Positions 45,021 through 55,948 of a stretch of 64,000 nt of DNA are shown here, in pieces. The DNA is from Dichetophora obliterata (lineage: Eukaryota > Arthropoda > Insecta > Diptera > Sciomyzidae), in the NCBI GenBank assembly GCA_963920525.1, contig OY986438.1:134788671-134852670 (forward strand), read 5' to 3'. Numbering within the stretch: the stretch's first letter is position 1; every line of letters begins with the position of its first letter. The translations under genes and the position numbers were made by a program. The notes under the pieces are model-generated. The model made no database searches, was not told the DNA's origin, and worked only from the letters and a program-made list of their open reading frames with translations.

Positions 45021-48000
45021 GAATAATATCGCCAGTCAGACCCAAAAAAACTAAATAGGCTTTCCCTTTACTATCAAAATGTAAGGGGATTGCGTTCAAA
45101 GACGCGCGACATTTTTTTGTCAACTCAGAATTTTTCTGAAGATATTATCGCGTTAACTGAAACTTGGTTGAACGGAGGAATTACTGACTTAGAACTGTTT
45201 GACAATAGTTTTGAAGTATATAGGAAGGACAGACACGCTGACAATAATTCTGCAGTTGGTGGTGGTGTCCTATTAGCTGTAAGGAACTCCTGTGTTAGTT
45301 CCTTTATTGATATTCCCTGCTCTGCTAATATCGAACTTATATGCGTTAAGGTTGTACATTGCAATTCTAATGTATTTGTTATTAATGCATACGTTCCTCC
45401 CAAGAGTAGTGTAGAGGTCTATGCAAGCCTTGCGGATAGCATAGAATTTATATTAAATTTACTTGACGTTAATGACGACATTTTATTGTTGGGCGATTTT
45501 AATTTGCCTGACTTAAAATGGCATTCTTCTGACGATGAAACACATTTTTGTGCATCTAATTCGAAGACACGCCAAGAACATATATTTGTTGACAATATAT
45601 GTTCTGACTTACAACAAGTTAGTTGTATTTATAATAGTCTGGAAAGGCTGCTTGACCTAGTCTTAACTACAGACAGTAACAATGTCATTGTTCAGAAGGC
45701 ACTTCATGCCTTGACTACTATTGATAATTACCATCCACCTTTGAGTATTTGGTATAAATCCGATAGAGAGAATATGGTAAATTCAAGCTCTGTTGACACA
45801 GTTTATGAATTCAATTTCAAAAAAGCTGACTTTTTGGGGTTGAATCATTTACTTTATAGTAAATTAAATATAATTACAGAGTAAATAAATAATAATAGTC
45901 TTAATAGTTCAATAAATTTTTTCTATACGGAGCTCTTTGCTATGTTTTCTCAGTCTGTACCATATAGTCTCAAATTTGCGAAAAATTCTGCGTACCCTTG
46001 GTACACAAAGGATTTAAAGACTCTTCGCAACAATAGGAATAGGGCATGGAAGAAATATGTTTGTAGTTTTGACTCAAATGACCTAGAAACATACAAACGT
46101 TTGTTTCTGGAATTTGAGAATTGCTCAGCTGCATTATATAATGAGTATTTGGATAATATGAAGCTGAGTATTTTGTCTGATCCAAGAAAATTTTGGGGAT
46201 TTATTAATGTTAAGAAGAAGACTGATGTATTTCCTTCTTCTTTCAAACTTCAGGATGGATTTACTGACGATTCCACCATTATTTGTGGCTTATTTGCCAA
46301 TCTTTTTAAATAATCATTTTGTTCAGATTCTTTTAATCCTGATTTAGCGTATTTTGATTATATGAACAACGCATCCAGAGTTTCTTTGGGGCATATATCT
46401 TTTACCTCAGAGGATATTTTTAAGTATATTGAATCAATCGATAAGGATTTTAGCGCTGGACCAGTGTTAAAACAATGCGGCTCCATTTTATGTCAGCCAC
46501 TTTCGTTACTTTTTAATAAATCAATTAATGAAAGTAATTTTCCTTTTTTTTTGGAAAAAATCTTATATCAGTCCTATTTACAAAAAAGGTTGCAGGAATG
46601 ACGTCACTAATTATAGGCCTATCGCCAAATTGTCTTCGATTCCTAAACTTTTTGAGCGAATGGTGTACGATCGAGTGAAAATTCACTGTGGGCAAGTCAT
46701 GACAACTCGTCAGCATGGTTTTGTTACTGGCAGATCCACTGAGTCTAATCTCCTTGATTTCACTACATTCTGCTTAAAATCTATTGATTCTGGTAGCCAG
46801 GTCGATTGTATTTACACTGACTTTAGGAAAGTTTTTGATAAATTACCACATAATCTAATTTTATTTAAACTTAAATTAATGGGATTTCCACAATATTTTG
46901 TAAACTGGATCAAATCGTATTTGATGGAGCGATCTTATCAAATACGGTTCCGAGGCGTGTTGTCTTCTGAATTTGTTGCAGAATCGGGTGTTCCTCAAGG
47001 AAGCCACCTGGGTCCACTTCTGTTTATTTTGGCAATTAATGATGTTACCCACGTCATCAAACACTCTCATTTGCTTATTTATGCAGATGATATGAAAATA
47101 TACAGAACAATTGATTCTAATGACAATTCAGACCTGCTCAAGTCAGACTTGAACTCCTTTGAGGTTTGGTGTTCTAAAAATAACATGTTTTTAAATCCAG
47201 ATAAATGCCAAACTATGACCTTTTCGCGTAAAAGAAACAATTTTATTTTTGATTACAAAATTAAAGATACTGCTTTAAGTCGTGTAACTACCGTCAAAGA
47301 CCTTGGTATATGCATGGATTCTAAATTGTCGTTGAACATGCATATTGATACAATTTGTAAAAAAGCGTCTTCTATGCTTAGTTTTATAAAACGGTGGGCC
47401 AAAGAGTTTGATAGCTTAATAACAACTACAACTCTGTATTATTCAATCGTGCGTCCTCACTTGGAGTACGCAAGTCAAGTATGGTCCCCACATTACAATG
47501 TGCATGTTGATCGTATAGAAAGAATTCAAAAACGTTTTGTTCGGTTTGCTTTAAGAGGCTTGAGTGGAACTGACACATTTAACCTTCCTCCATATGAGGA
47601 TCGTTTGAAATTATTAAAAATGCAATCTTTAAGTGAGAGAAGAAAATCTGCTGATATCGTCTACTTACACCAACTCATAACTGGTGTATTCGACTCTTCA
47701 GAGCTTCTTTCTCTTTTAAATTTTAACACTAACCGTAGAAGCAGTAGAAACTCTAACAACTTGATTTATTTACCATTTAGTAGAACAAATTATATGTTAA
47801 CTGCTCCATTAAATCGCATGAGTACCTTTGTTAACAACTGTAACGTGTTTGATGTTAACTTGTCGAAAGGTCAACTCAAAAGTAGATTGAAAACTAATGA
47901 AGGATAAGATCTATGTAAACGCATGGTTAGTTGTTATGTCTTGTGTTTGTCCCTGAGCCCAACCCATATTATGGTGGGTAAATTTTTCTCCCTTTTGGTT

Positions 48001-48182
48001 TTTTTTTGGACCACTTCTATCGATATCTTTGAGATATTTCAATGATATTTGGATTGGTTCTTAAAATGATCTATTGCGGAGAAAGTGTGAAAAAGCTGTA
48101 GTAGCTGAACTCTATTGTTATTGCATGATATATGTTTGTATTATTTGTCTTAATCATTTTAATATACACCTAACTAACTAAC
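45021..48182 (+). mobile_element. Jockey-type LINE (LINE-D), nearly intact ORF2
   Basis: Endonuclease and reverse transcriptase in order, a 3' UTR of about 260 bases, and a CTAACTAACTAAC tail at 48169-48182. ORF2 has only two premature stops and one frameshift, far less decay than the other LINEs here, so it is probably the youngest LINE in the window. The 5' boundary was not resolved. Confidence 0.82.
45042..47907 (+). pseudogene. LINE-D endonuclease-reverse transcriptase (two stops, one frameshift)
   Basis: Endonuclease: LSLYYQNVRGLRSKT, ALTETWLNGG, ICVKVVHCNSNVFVINAYVP, LLLGDFNLPDLKWH, LERLLDLVLTTDS; the final SDH-type motif reads DNYHPP. A TAA at 45882 and a TAA at 46311 interrupt one frame. 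The frame then shifts by one near 46550 in a T/A-run. RT: PIYKKGCRNDVTNYRPIAKL, RQHGFVTGRSTESNLLDF, CIYTDFRKVFDKLPHN, SGVPQGSHLGPLLFILAIND, LLIYADDMKIY (catalytic YADD intact). C-terminus: SIVRPHLEYASQVWSPHYN, RIERIQKRFVRFALRG; stop at 47905. A small deletion after FSAGP removes the usual DGLPP. Encodes the enzyme for target-primed insertion. Confidence 0.88.
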
Positions 48183-48678
48183 GTGTCGTTTTCGACAAAC
48201 TTCATCAAAGGCAGCTAGAATTTTCTAACACCACAATCGAGATCAATGGATGCTCAGTAGGCATCATATCAAATTTCTTCAAATTTGGATAACGCAATCA
48301 GGTACCGGTCCAAAATGGGTTTATTGTCGGGAATTTTATGTTTTTGTAGAAACTATTTTAAATTTCTGTTGGAGGGCTATTTCTGTTGTCTTTTTAAATT
48401 GATTAAAATTCTGATTTATTAATTTTATTATGAACAGTTTATTTACAAAATAAATTTAGCGAATAAACTTGAAAACTGGGTCCTAACTACAATGGTCTTT
48501 AGCCTGACCTGAATTTTGATTTAACAACTGCTACTACTGTGACATTTATAACTTCAATAAAATTTTCTTGGCTTTTTATACCAGATTGAAAAAGATCGTT
48601 TCATAACTTTTAAATACAATTGGCAGTATAACTTTTTGGGTGTCAAATTAGTATATGTATTCATACACACAAAAGCTA
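48183..48678. other. Intronic sequence
   Basis: No gene. A TATGTATTCATACAC word just left of the next MITE is matched by TGAATACATA just right of it; this is probably host palindrome split by the insertion. Confidence 0.4.
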
Positions 48679-49908
48679 CACTCAGGGACTTTTGCCTGAT
48701 CCAGGTAATTTAACTAGACTAATTTTGTTAGGAGAGCCAACCATATCGTATTAACCTGATTCACGTCACGTACATCTGGCAGATCTGGTTTACAGAAATA
48801 CATGTAGAAAATAGTGGAAAAAACGTGGTAGGATTATAGCAAAAAACCCTACCAGTTCTTAAATTCTGCTTCGGGTACCTCGGGATAAGGTAGGTGAAAT
48901 GAACATGTCTCTAAGTTCTCAATTTTTTCTAATTCTATGGTCATTTGGGCTAAAAAAATAAAGTTTATTTGCTCTAGCTCCATTATTCATTTGCTTTAGC
49001 TCTCCTTCTAGCCCCCGCTGTGGTCAAATTGGGTGTTTTTTGGTCTTCATTTTTTTCCTCGTGATGTGATTGTTGAAAAATTCCAAAATTTGCATGTAAG
49101 TGATTGAGGAAAGAACGTGGATTACTTTCTTTAATCTTTTTTGGATAATGTATAGGACAACACCAAAAAAAGATTAATTTTTTAACCAAGGAAAAGTTTA
49201 AAATTTTTCAATCCGAAAAAGATCAGTTTTCAATCCGCAAAAAGTTTTAAAAAAGCAATATAAATATCAACTTAAAATAAAAAACTTTTCTGACCAGCTC
49301 ATGATTTGAACACACGTCCTCTGTTGTGCTGGTCCAACAACTAATCCATTCGTCCACATCAGTTGTTAAAAAAGTTACGCTTATTTTGCATCATAACGAA
49401 TGCAAATAAGCTTGCAGTAAGTAAGCAAGCGAGCAGCAACATGGGTTCAAGGCCCAGCCAAATTAAAGTAATATAAAAAATATTCTGACCAGTTCGTGAT
49501 TTGAACACACGTCCTCTGACGTGCTAGTCCAATACCTTATCCACTCGTCCAACTCAGTTGTTAACATAGTTTCGCTTATTTTGCATCATTATGAATGCAA
49601 GTAAGTTCTTTTCAGGAACGTGGGTTTGAGACCCAGCTAAATTAAACTTATGTTTGGATTTAAAAGCGGTACTTTTTGGATTAAAAATTCCTTTAAACCA
49701 AAGTTTGGATGAAAAAGTAGTCCAAAACTTTTAACCGTGTGGTTAAAATTCGGTTAAGATAACTACATTTGTCAGTTTCATTTAACCACAAAAACAGCTT
49801 AAATTGACCTGAATGGCTTGTCCTTAACCTGACGATTCATGTTGGCAATTTGTAACCTGATATTTAGTTAAAATATGGTAAAATTAACCAGATTTTTTTT
49901 TCTGGGTG
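48679..49908. mobile_element. TA-flanked MITE (1.23 kb) containing tRNA-like repeats
   Basis: Ends CACTCAGGGACTTTTGCCTG (left) and TTTTTTTTTCTGGGTG (right, inverse CACCCAG...) continue inward with ATCCAGGTAATTTAAC / GGTTAATTTTACC similarity. TA lies at 48677-48678 and 49909-49910. The interior holds several TTAACC-rich segments and the tandem tRNA-like pair at 49297-49650. No coding capacity. Confidence 0.65.
49297..49650 (-). mobile_element. Tandem pair of tRNA-derived SINE-like units
   Basis: 49297-49470 and 49486-49650 align over their length. Each begins with TTCTGACCAG; the minus strand reads GAGTGGATAAGGTATTGGAC, then GTGTTCAAATCACG, which is a tRNA-Ser/Leu-like D arm (A box) followed by a B box. 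Each also ends, on the plus strand, with a second B-box-like word (GGGTTCAAGGCCC and GGGTTTGAGACCC). The two promoter-like parts thus face each other in each unit. Confidence 0.65.
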
Positions 49909-50706
49909 TATGAATACATATTGTAATATGGTTAAAAAACCTTCATCTTCTAGTTGTGTGTAATTATTGGCCTAAGGCAGTTAAAGGACGAGCTTCATTC
50001 ATGAGATGAAGGCTAATAGTAAGTTATAACGAGTTCAGTCACGAAAATGCATTAAAAAACTTTGCTTCTCCCTTTCTAATATCCTTAAAAAGCACAAAAA
50101 ACTAAATACTTTAAGATCATCCCCGAAATGCCCTTACGTCCTTCAAGACTTTTAAACGTTTGTCACAATTAGCTGTACAAAAGGTGTATAGGTCATTTTT
50201 AAAATAGGGCCTGAGTTTAAATTTTTGCATCAATTAATCTTTATATTGCCATTCTCAATACTCTCCCCTAATTCTTGACAGAATTTCTGCAAACATTGAA
50301 ATGGAATCCGCAAGAAACTACCAATCACCCTGCTACATTTCTTCAACATTTCTCTTGGTCTGTCTTACTTTGTCTCGGACTGAACCAACAAGTATCAATT
50401 ACGTTGAGTGGTTTTTGAGGTTTCCTTTGGTAATGTCCTTTTTTGCTATTTTTTCTGCTTCAACTCAGTGTTTCATGGCTTTAAACATAGTAATGGTACT
50501 TTTTATTTATTTTGAAAAAAGAAGACGAAAAAATGTGAAAAATTAAACTTAGAATTACGTTGCGCTACTAACATAAATCTACATTGACAGGATTGAAAAT
50601 TTATTTAAGACATTAACGAATAGAACTTAATGAATAATTTCTTGTTGTTAAGTTCTTTTTCCTTTTTCTGAATAAATTGGATATTAGAATAGTTTTTCTA
50701 GTTTAC
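49909..50706. other. Intron D-E, part next to exon D
   Basis: No coding evidence. A frame at 50301-50546 looks like a hydrophobic peptide but has no recognised domain or splice context. Confidence 0.45.
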
Positions 50707-50837
50707 CTGTCGCACTGCATAATAACAAGTCAAATTTCTTGGATAGATGCCCGGATAGTTGGGTGACTGCAAGCGACACGCTTTCTTATCACAATCGCTA
50801 AATATTCTTGAGCAATATGTTCCGGGTATCAAATCAC
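50707..50837 (-). CDS. CUB-domain protein, exon D (partial gene)
   Basis: Minus-strand exon of 131 bases between acceptor TTTATAG (after 50838) and donor CAG/GTAAAC at 50707. It enters in phase 1 and leaves in phase 0. It encodes GDLIPGTYCSRIFSDCDKKA, then CRLQSPNYPGIYPRNLTC and YYAVRQ. The C-x-S-P-N-Y-P-x-x-Y-P block with a second Cys about 20 residues on is the classic start of a CUB domain, an extracellular protein-binding beta-sandwich. NLT is an N-glycosylation site. The exon is 61 bases from exon C, and the frame joins cleanly at both sides. The gene is a secreted or membrane CUB protein. Ortholog not identified. Confidence 0.9.
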
Positions 50838-50898
50838 CTATAAATTCGTTTCTAGTTTAAATAAAATCGGCGGTTTTTGTGAATTTTTTTGAGCTTAC

Positions 50899-51105
50899 CC
50901 AAATAGTATTTTGGTTCTGTATAGTTAAAGGCATCCTTAACTATAGGCTTATCCAAGGAATCCACAAAGGTCTTGTTATTTGCATACGCACTGAAGAGGC
51001 TAAAATCTTCACTGAAACGATCTGAACGTGCACCACTGGAGTTGGTGAAGTCATCGATGGCATTTTGATGCATAAAATTGCTAGCATTGTACCAAGGCAG
51101 CAAAT
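50899..51105 (-). CDS. CUB-domain protein, exon C (linker)
   Basis: Minus-strand exon of 207 bases between TTTTAACAG (acceptor) and GG/GTAAGC (donor). It enters in phase 1 and leaves in phase 1. It encodes the linker between the two CUB domains: DLLPWYNASNFMHQNAIDDF, TNSSGARSDRFSEDFSLFSA, YANNKTF, KPIVKDAFNYTEPKYYLG. It has four potential N-glycosylation sites (NAS, NSS, NKT, NYT) and no Cys, consistent with an extracellular spacer. The intron to exon D is only 61 bases, a typical small fly intron, in strong contrast to the next intron. Confidence 0.9.
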
Positions 51106-51504
51106 CTGTTAAAATATTCACATTTTTAATAGGTTAAAATATTTTGATAATTTATAAAACATATTTTAGGATTTAAAATATGTTCATATGTACTTCTGTC
51201 AGATAAAAATTTAAACGAAAATTTAACCAAAGTCTTTAGGGCCAATGACATATTTCGTTTTAATTGCGAATCAATGCGTCATATTTTGACTTTTGATAAG
51301 GTCACACACAAAAAAAGCCAATATATTCCAAAAGTAGGACTTAAAATAAAACTCAGTGCATTTCAGTTTTTTTTTGTGTCAAGTCAGAAAAAATTTTAAA
51401 ATTGCATTTTTTAATTTTTTTTTTGCTCATGTAAGTAACCACACCATTAAAGGTTTTCATATAAATATTTTGATAATAAAATGAATGTGTTTTACTTAAA
51501 TTAA

Positions 51505-51600
51505 AGAAATTAAAATTATTTAAAATAGCTGAATCCTTAAAATTCGCAACAAATTTGTATAAAAATATTTTTGCTGGGAGTATGAGTAACGCTTCCATCT
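51505..51600 (+). repeat. Hairpin-type dispersed repeat (copy 2)
   Basis: Carries TTATTTAAAATAGCTGAATC, the inverse of the block at 8367, followed by CAAATTTGT and GAGTATGAGTAACG, similar in order to copy 3 at 52420. Confidence 0.55.
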
Positions 51601-52329
51601 CGTTTTTCGCAAAAAAACAGGACAAATTGACAACATTTTTTAGATATTACAGTATTTACAGGACGTATTGCAAAAAAAAAAACCAATACTTTTTCGCAGA
51701 ACGAAATTTAAAGTCGAGAAATTATTATTACTTGCATGCTTAGAGTTCAAATAAGCATATTCATTGATAATATTATCAAATTTATTATCTAATTTAGGAA
51801 TTGCAGCATAAGCTTCAAGTACCAATTTATATAAGGTATTTGTATTCAATATGTAATTTTGTTAAAACGAAAATAGAATTCAATCTTCTTATTTAATACT
51901 CAATTATATTCAATATAACAAAACTATAACAAAAATAAAAAAAAACAAATTAGTCTTATTAAAATTGCACATTAATTGGATTTTACAGGTAGTCCTTTGC
52001 ACTGTGAGCAGAGCATCTGACTAGCACTATTTGTTTTTTTCAGGAACTCATATTTTTTAAGTTGATTGCTTAACACACACTTTCGCATCGACATTTCGAC
52101 AGGTTTAAAAAATGAGCTGCACAGACACAGGGTCGCACATAAGGGAAAAGTATATAAGGGAAACTTTTGACTTATTAATTAAAAAAAGTATGAATAATAA
52201 ACGAATTGGACTAAATTGCAAGGAAAAAATAAAAAAACAGGAAAAAATAATAAAAAGCAGGATTTTGAGCCCGTTACACAGGACTTTGCTCAAAAAATAG
52301 GACTGTCCTGCAAAATGCAGGACGGATGA

Positions 52330-52590
52330 GAGCGTTAAGTATGAGTTTAATTTATTATTTCATTCAACGAATTAATATTGCTCATACGCCATACTAGACT
52401 CAAACAAAAAACTAAATCAATTAAAATTCCTTAAAATAGCTGAATCTGCTATACCATCAAAATATTTGTTCAAATGTAGCTTAGCCCGGAGAATGAGTGA
52501 TTTTAATGATTTAATTTTATTAATTTATATGCATCTCGCAAACGCCAGACTAAACTTTTTTGTACAAATTGTTTGAGCATTTTAAGGTTT
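52330..52590 (+). repeat. Hairpin-type dispersed repeat (copy 3)
   Basis: Contains ATTGCTCATACGCC, CCTTAAAATAGCTGAATC, GGAGAATGAGTGATTTTAAT and a distal GCAAACGCCAGACTAAACTT followed by TTGTACAAATTG. This is the same order of blocks as the reverse complement of 8205-8440. Confidence 0.6.
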
Positions 52591-53109
52591 CAATTATTTA
52601 AACAATTTTAAAGAATTTGATTTTGATTTGATTTTATTTATTTTATTTAATTGTATATTTGGATTTATAAGACAAGGAAAGGCATTCAGTTTATTACTGA
52701 AAATAGTCAAATTGCATTTAAATCAGTGATCCTCACACAGTGTTGCCACTTTTTAATACCCAAATTCCTCAAAAATTCCTCAAATTTTAATGAAATTCCT
52801 CAAACATTTTTTTTAAACAATATTTTATTTATCAAGTAAACATAAACAAAAGTATTTTTTCCTACATATTTTCCATGCTAGAACTAGTGAAGGAATATGC
52901 ATTTCAGAATGGTCTCTTTTTTTCATAGCCAGAATTGTCAAATTCAAGCATTTTGCTATTCTTGCCTATTTTTGCTTTCTTATCGAATTCTCATCGTTTT
53001 CAGATTTTTTTATGGGCTGCCAACTTCGTTTTGACAGTTCCGGCAGTCTGTCTCTACGAAATGCATCTACCTTCTCTAATTCTACTATGATATTTTCTAT
53101 CTTATTGGA

Positions 53110-53640
53110 TATCTATATTAACCCTTTGAGGACGACAAGCAAACCGCTGACCCCACGGAGGACGATTTTTCCAAATTTCATACCTAAAGTTTATATTAAT
53201 TGTTAAAAGTTTTGTGCAAAATTTGAAGTTATTAGATTAATTTTTGTGGAATTGAAAGAGATTTTATGATTTTGGTGAACTTTGTATGGGAGGTAGGCGT
53301 GGTTTTCATCCCATTTTTACAAATTTTATACTCAAAGTTTATAAGAAATATTAAAGACGCTGTGCAAAATTTGAAGTAATTTATTCATTTTTGTGGATTT
53401 TAAAGAGATTTTACCTTTTTGGTTAAGTCACTGTGTATGGGAGGTAGGCGTGGTTTTCATCCAATTTTTACTAATTCCTTATTCAAAGTTAACATTAAAT
53501 ATTAAAGACACTGTGCAAAATTTGAAGTCATTAATAAGTTTTTGTGAAATTTAAAGAGATTTTACCGTTTAGGGTAAGTCACTTTGTATGTAAGGTAGGC
53601 GTAGTTTTCATCCAATTTTAAAAAATTTCTTACTCAAAAA
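53110..53640 (+). repeat. 151-bp-type tandem repeat array (about 3.5 units)
   Basis: AAAGAGATTTTA starts recur near 53247, 53402 and 53551, each followed by GGTTAAGTCACT-like and GTATGGGAGGTAGGCGTGG words and a CTGTGCAAAATTTGAAGT end. The units match those at 43957 and, more weakly, 1551. Confidence 0.8.
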
Positions 53641-54091
53641 AGTATGCAGAAATCGTTTTATGAGTTCCTCTAACTTTTGAGACCCCGAACGGCGGAATCC
53701 AAATTTTGATCCGGTCTAGGGTACAACTACCCACCATACCCACTCCGATCATTACAAATGATCAGTGCGGAGTATTTAGCAATTTCAATTAAATAATGTA
53801 TACAAAAATGTTTCCTTAAAATTAAAAAAAACATTCATAGTTAAAGGGTCGTTAAATATTTTTCTCCTCAGGGCCACACAAAGTGGTTATCCGGCACTGC
53901 TCTAGATATATTATAACAAACCTATGTACAACTTAATTTTTACTTTAGTTTTACGGAGCACCGGTTAAGAACCACTGATGTAGATAAACGAATGCAGAAT
54001 AGAAAAGCAAACCTCTAAAAATACCAAGTAAGCAAAATGAACATAAAAAAATCGCTCACAATAAAACAAAGAAATGCCACACTGAACTTAC

Positions 54092-54195
54092 CTTCGAGCT
54101 TAATGCCGCCATAACGTGTCACAGCGCTGTCTCTAGATAAAACTTTGTATCTAATGCGGAAGTCGAAGTTGTATCCGCTTTGATCCCGTGCTAAC
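54092..54195 (-). CDS. CUB-domain protein, exon B (partial gene)
   Basis: Minus-strand exon of 104 bases. The acceptor is CACTCATAG before 54195 and the donor AAG/GTAAGT at 54092. It enters in phase 2 (completing an Arg) and leaves in phase 1. It encodes LARDQSGYNFDFRIRYKVLS, then RDSAVTRYGGIKLE. The alternating FDFRIRYKVL is the last beta strand expected at the end of a CUB domain whose core is in exon A. The following residues start the linker continued in exon C. Confidence 0.87.
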
Positions 54196-54577
54196 CTATG
54201 AGTGAACAAGAGTTGTAATAAAGGCGATTTGCAAGAGGGAAGAGAGAGAAAAAAAAGAGAGACATAGTAAAAGGAGGTGAGCTATGATGTATAAGAATGA
54301 GTGAAATGGATAGAGAGCTTAAGCAAATGATTACAAAGTGTACAACGAATGGCATACAAAAAGTTGTTAACATCGGGTTAAACAGGTTGTGGGGTTAAAT
54401 CTCGTTTGGCTTGTGTTTTTTTAACTTTATTTTTTTCTATCCATTTTTTGGTTATAGTATTAAATGAGATTTTAGAAATTTTTAATGAGAGCTCTGGTGG
54501 TTAAAGCTTTTGAAATTGTTTGATGAAAAAACTGGTTTTAATTAGTTGATATAACAAAAACTTTCACTCAAACTTAC
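54196..54577. other. Intron between exons A and B (382 bp)
   Basis: Consensus GT-AG on the minus strand. Purine-rich on the plus strand (AGAGAGA runs near 54240). No further feature. Confidence 0.8.
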
Positions 54578-54765
54578 CTGTTTAGTTTAACGGTGAATAT
54601 CAAGGATCTCGTTTCGCTGTAAAATAATACCGGTCCCCATGACGTACCACACCACATGCCACCGAAAGGAGTGCGCGCCGATTCAGCGATTTGCATGTAG
54701 CCATCAGGGCAGCCATCGTGAATGTACGAGGTGAAACGTCCAATGGTAAAGCTGTCCAAAGTGAC
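54578..54765 (-). CDS. CUB-domain protein, exon A (partial gene)
   Basis: Minus-strand exon of 188 bases. The acceptor is TTTTACTGCAG before 54765 and the donor AACAG/GTAAGT. It encodes VTLDSFTIGRFTSYIHDGCP, DGYMQIAESARTPFGGMWCG, then TSWGPVLFYSETRSLIFTVK and LNR. The C-P-D-G-Y-M-Q-I and G-G-x-W-C-G Cys pair and the LIFTVKL strand fit the second half of a CUB domain. The first half must lie upstream, beyond 64000 or in an exon I could not see. Open in one frame only, with intact splice sites. Confidence 0.9.
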
Positions 54766-55948
54766 CTGCAGTAAAAGAAGCAAAGAAAAAAAAAGTAAGT
54801 GGAGTAAGAAAAAACGTTCATATTTGACGCACTGCTGGCTGTTATTATTCCAAAAGAATTCTTGTTGCCTGTTTTAAATTTGAGTAAACTCTCGTTTTAC
54901 GACTATTTTTTGCAACATTGTTTAGCTTTCTACCCCGTGAAGTAGAAGAAGAAAAAAAAAACAGAAAACTTAAAATTTGGCCAGGAAATGCTATTCTTCC
55001 ACTTCTCACTCAGTTACTCTGACTTCCCTGGCAAGTTGCTATCAGTTACTTTAGCTAAACTTAAGTTTGTCAGCACCTTGAGAGCTTGTCTGGCATACAT
55101 AAGTAGTTCCCGGCGAATTAGTAGAGCTGTCAGAGAAATTTTCTGAAATTTCCAGCGGAAGGATGTGCTGTGCTGCATGCTTTAAAAGCTGTTTTTATTA
55201 GTTTATGGGGCGCAACACGAGCTCTTCAAAGTAATGGCTTCACATTCTTACATTCAAAAATTTTCTTTGCTGCTTCAGTTTTTAATCCCCTTTCCCCTCC
55301 CCCCTCATCAGCTTTTGCTCAATATTTCGCACACATTTTAACATTAAAGATATGATTCTATTTTTGTTGCTTTTGCTTTCATCCTGAGATGAGTTCTTGA
55401 ATCCATTTTGATGCTTTGGAAAAAACTCAATTAATTTTAAATCAAAAAAAAATCAGCACACAGTGGTTTCATCGTGTAATTAAATCATTTCGTTTTTTTT
55501 GTGATGTGGGTTGGTTTTTCTTATATAAATTAGAAAATGCTTTGAGAGCAAATTTTTCAAAAACAAATTTCAAAGCTAAGTCTTTTTAATTTCTGTATGT
55601 AGACAAACAATGAAATGCGTTGAATTTTTAATTTTAACAACAAGTCATATTTTAAACCTTTTTTAAACGGATACTGCTGAAATAATTGCTTCTATTCAAT
55701 AAAATCCCTTTAAATGTATTTCAAATAAATTTTTGTTGATGTTTTTTTATGTTTTTTCAATATTTTTTTGTAAAATTTTTATTATTATAAAATTATAGAA
55801 ATTTTTTAATTGATAAAATTAAAATGCAAAATCGATCTTAAGGTTTAGTAATACAAGACCTATAATCTTTTGTTAAAATTTTAAATAAAAAAAAATTGTT
55901 CTGCAGACCTTCACTACAAAAACAGTACAAAAGAACGATATTCTAATA
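54766..55948. other. Intron upstream of exon A, no gene
   Basis: AT-rich with long T/A runs; no splice-flanked exon found on the minus strand. Ends at the TA target of the mariner at 55949. Confidence 0.5.

Larger units (their letters stand above)
51106..54091. other. Intron between exons B and C (2,986 bp)
   Basis: Non-coding. Contains copies of the hairpin-type repeat (about 51505-51600 and 52330-52590), a CAGGAC/GTCCTG-rich stretch near 52270-52330 and the 151-bp repeat array at 53110-53640. A GGTTAAGAACCACTG word near 53961 resembles a hAT-type terminus, but no partner with a matching 8-bp duplication was found. Confidence 0.6.

Noticed and set aside
50301..50546. 81-codon hydrophobic frame near exon D
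   Set aside because: It is on the opposite strand to the gene, lies in its intron, and shows no signal, domain or codon bias beyond chance.
52723..53979. Possible hAT element between CAGTGATCCTCAC and GGTTAAGAACCACTG
   Set aside because: The ends are only loosely inverse, and the 8-base flanks (CATTTAAAT-like versus ATGTAGAT) do not match. The interior is mostly the 151-bp repeat.
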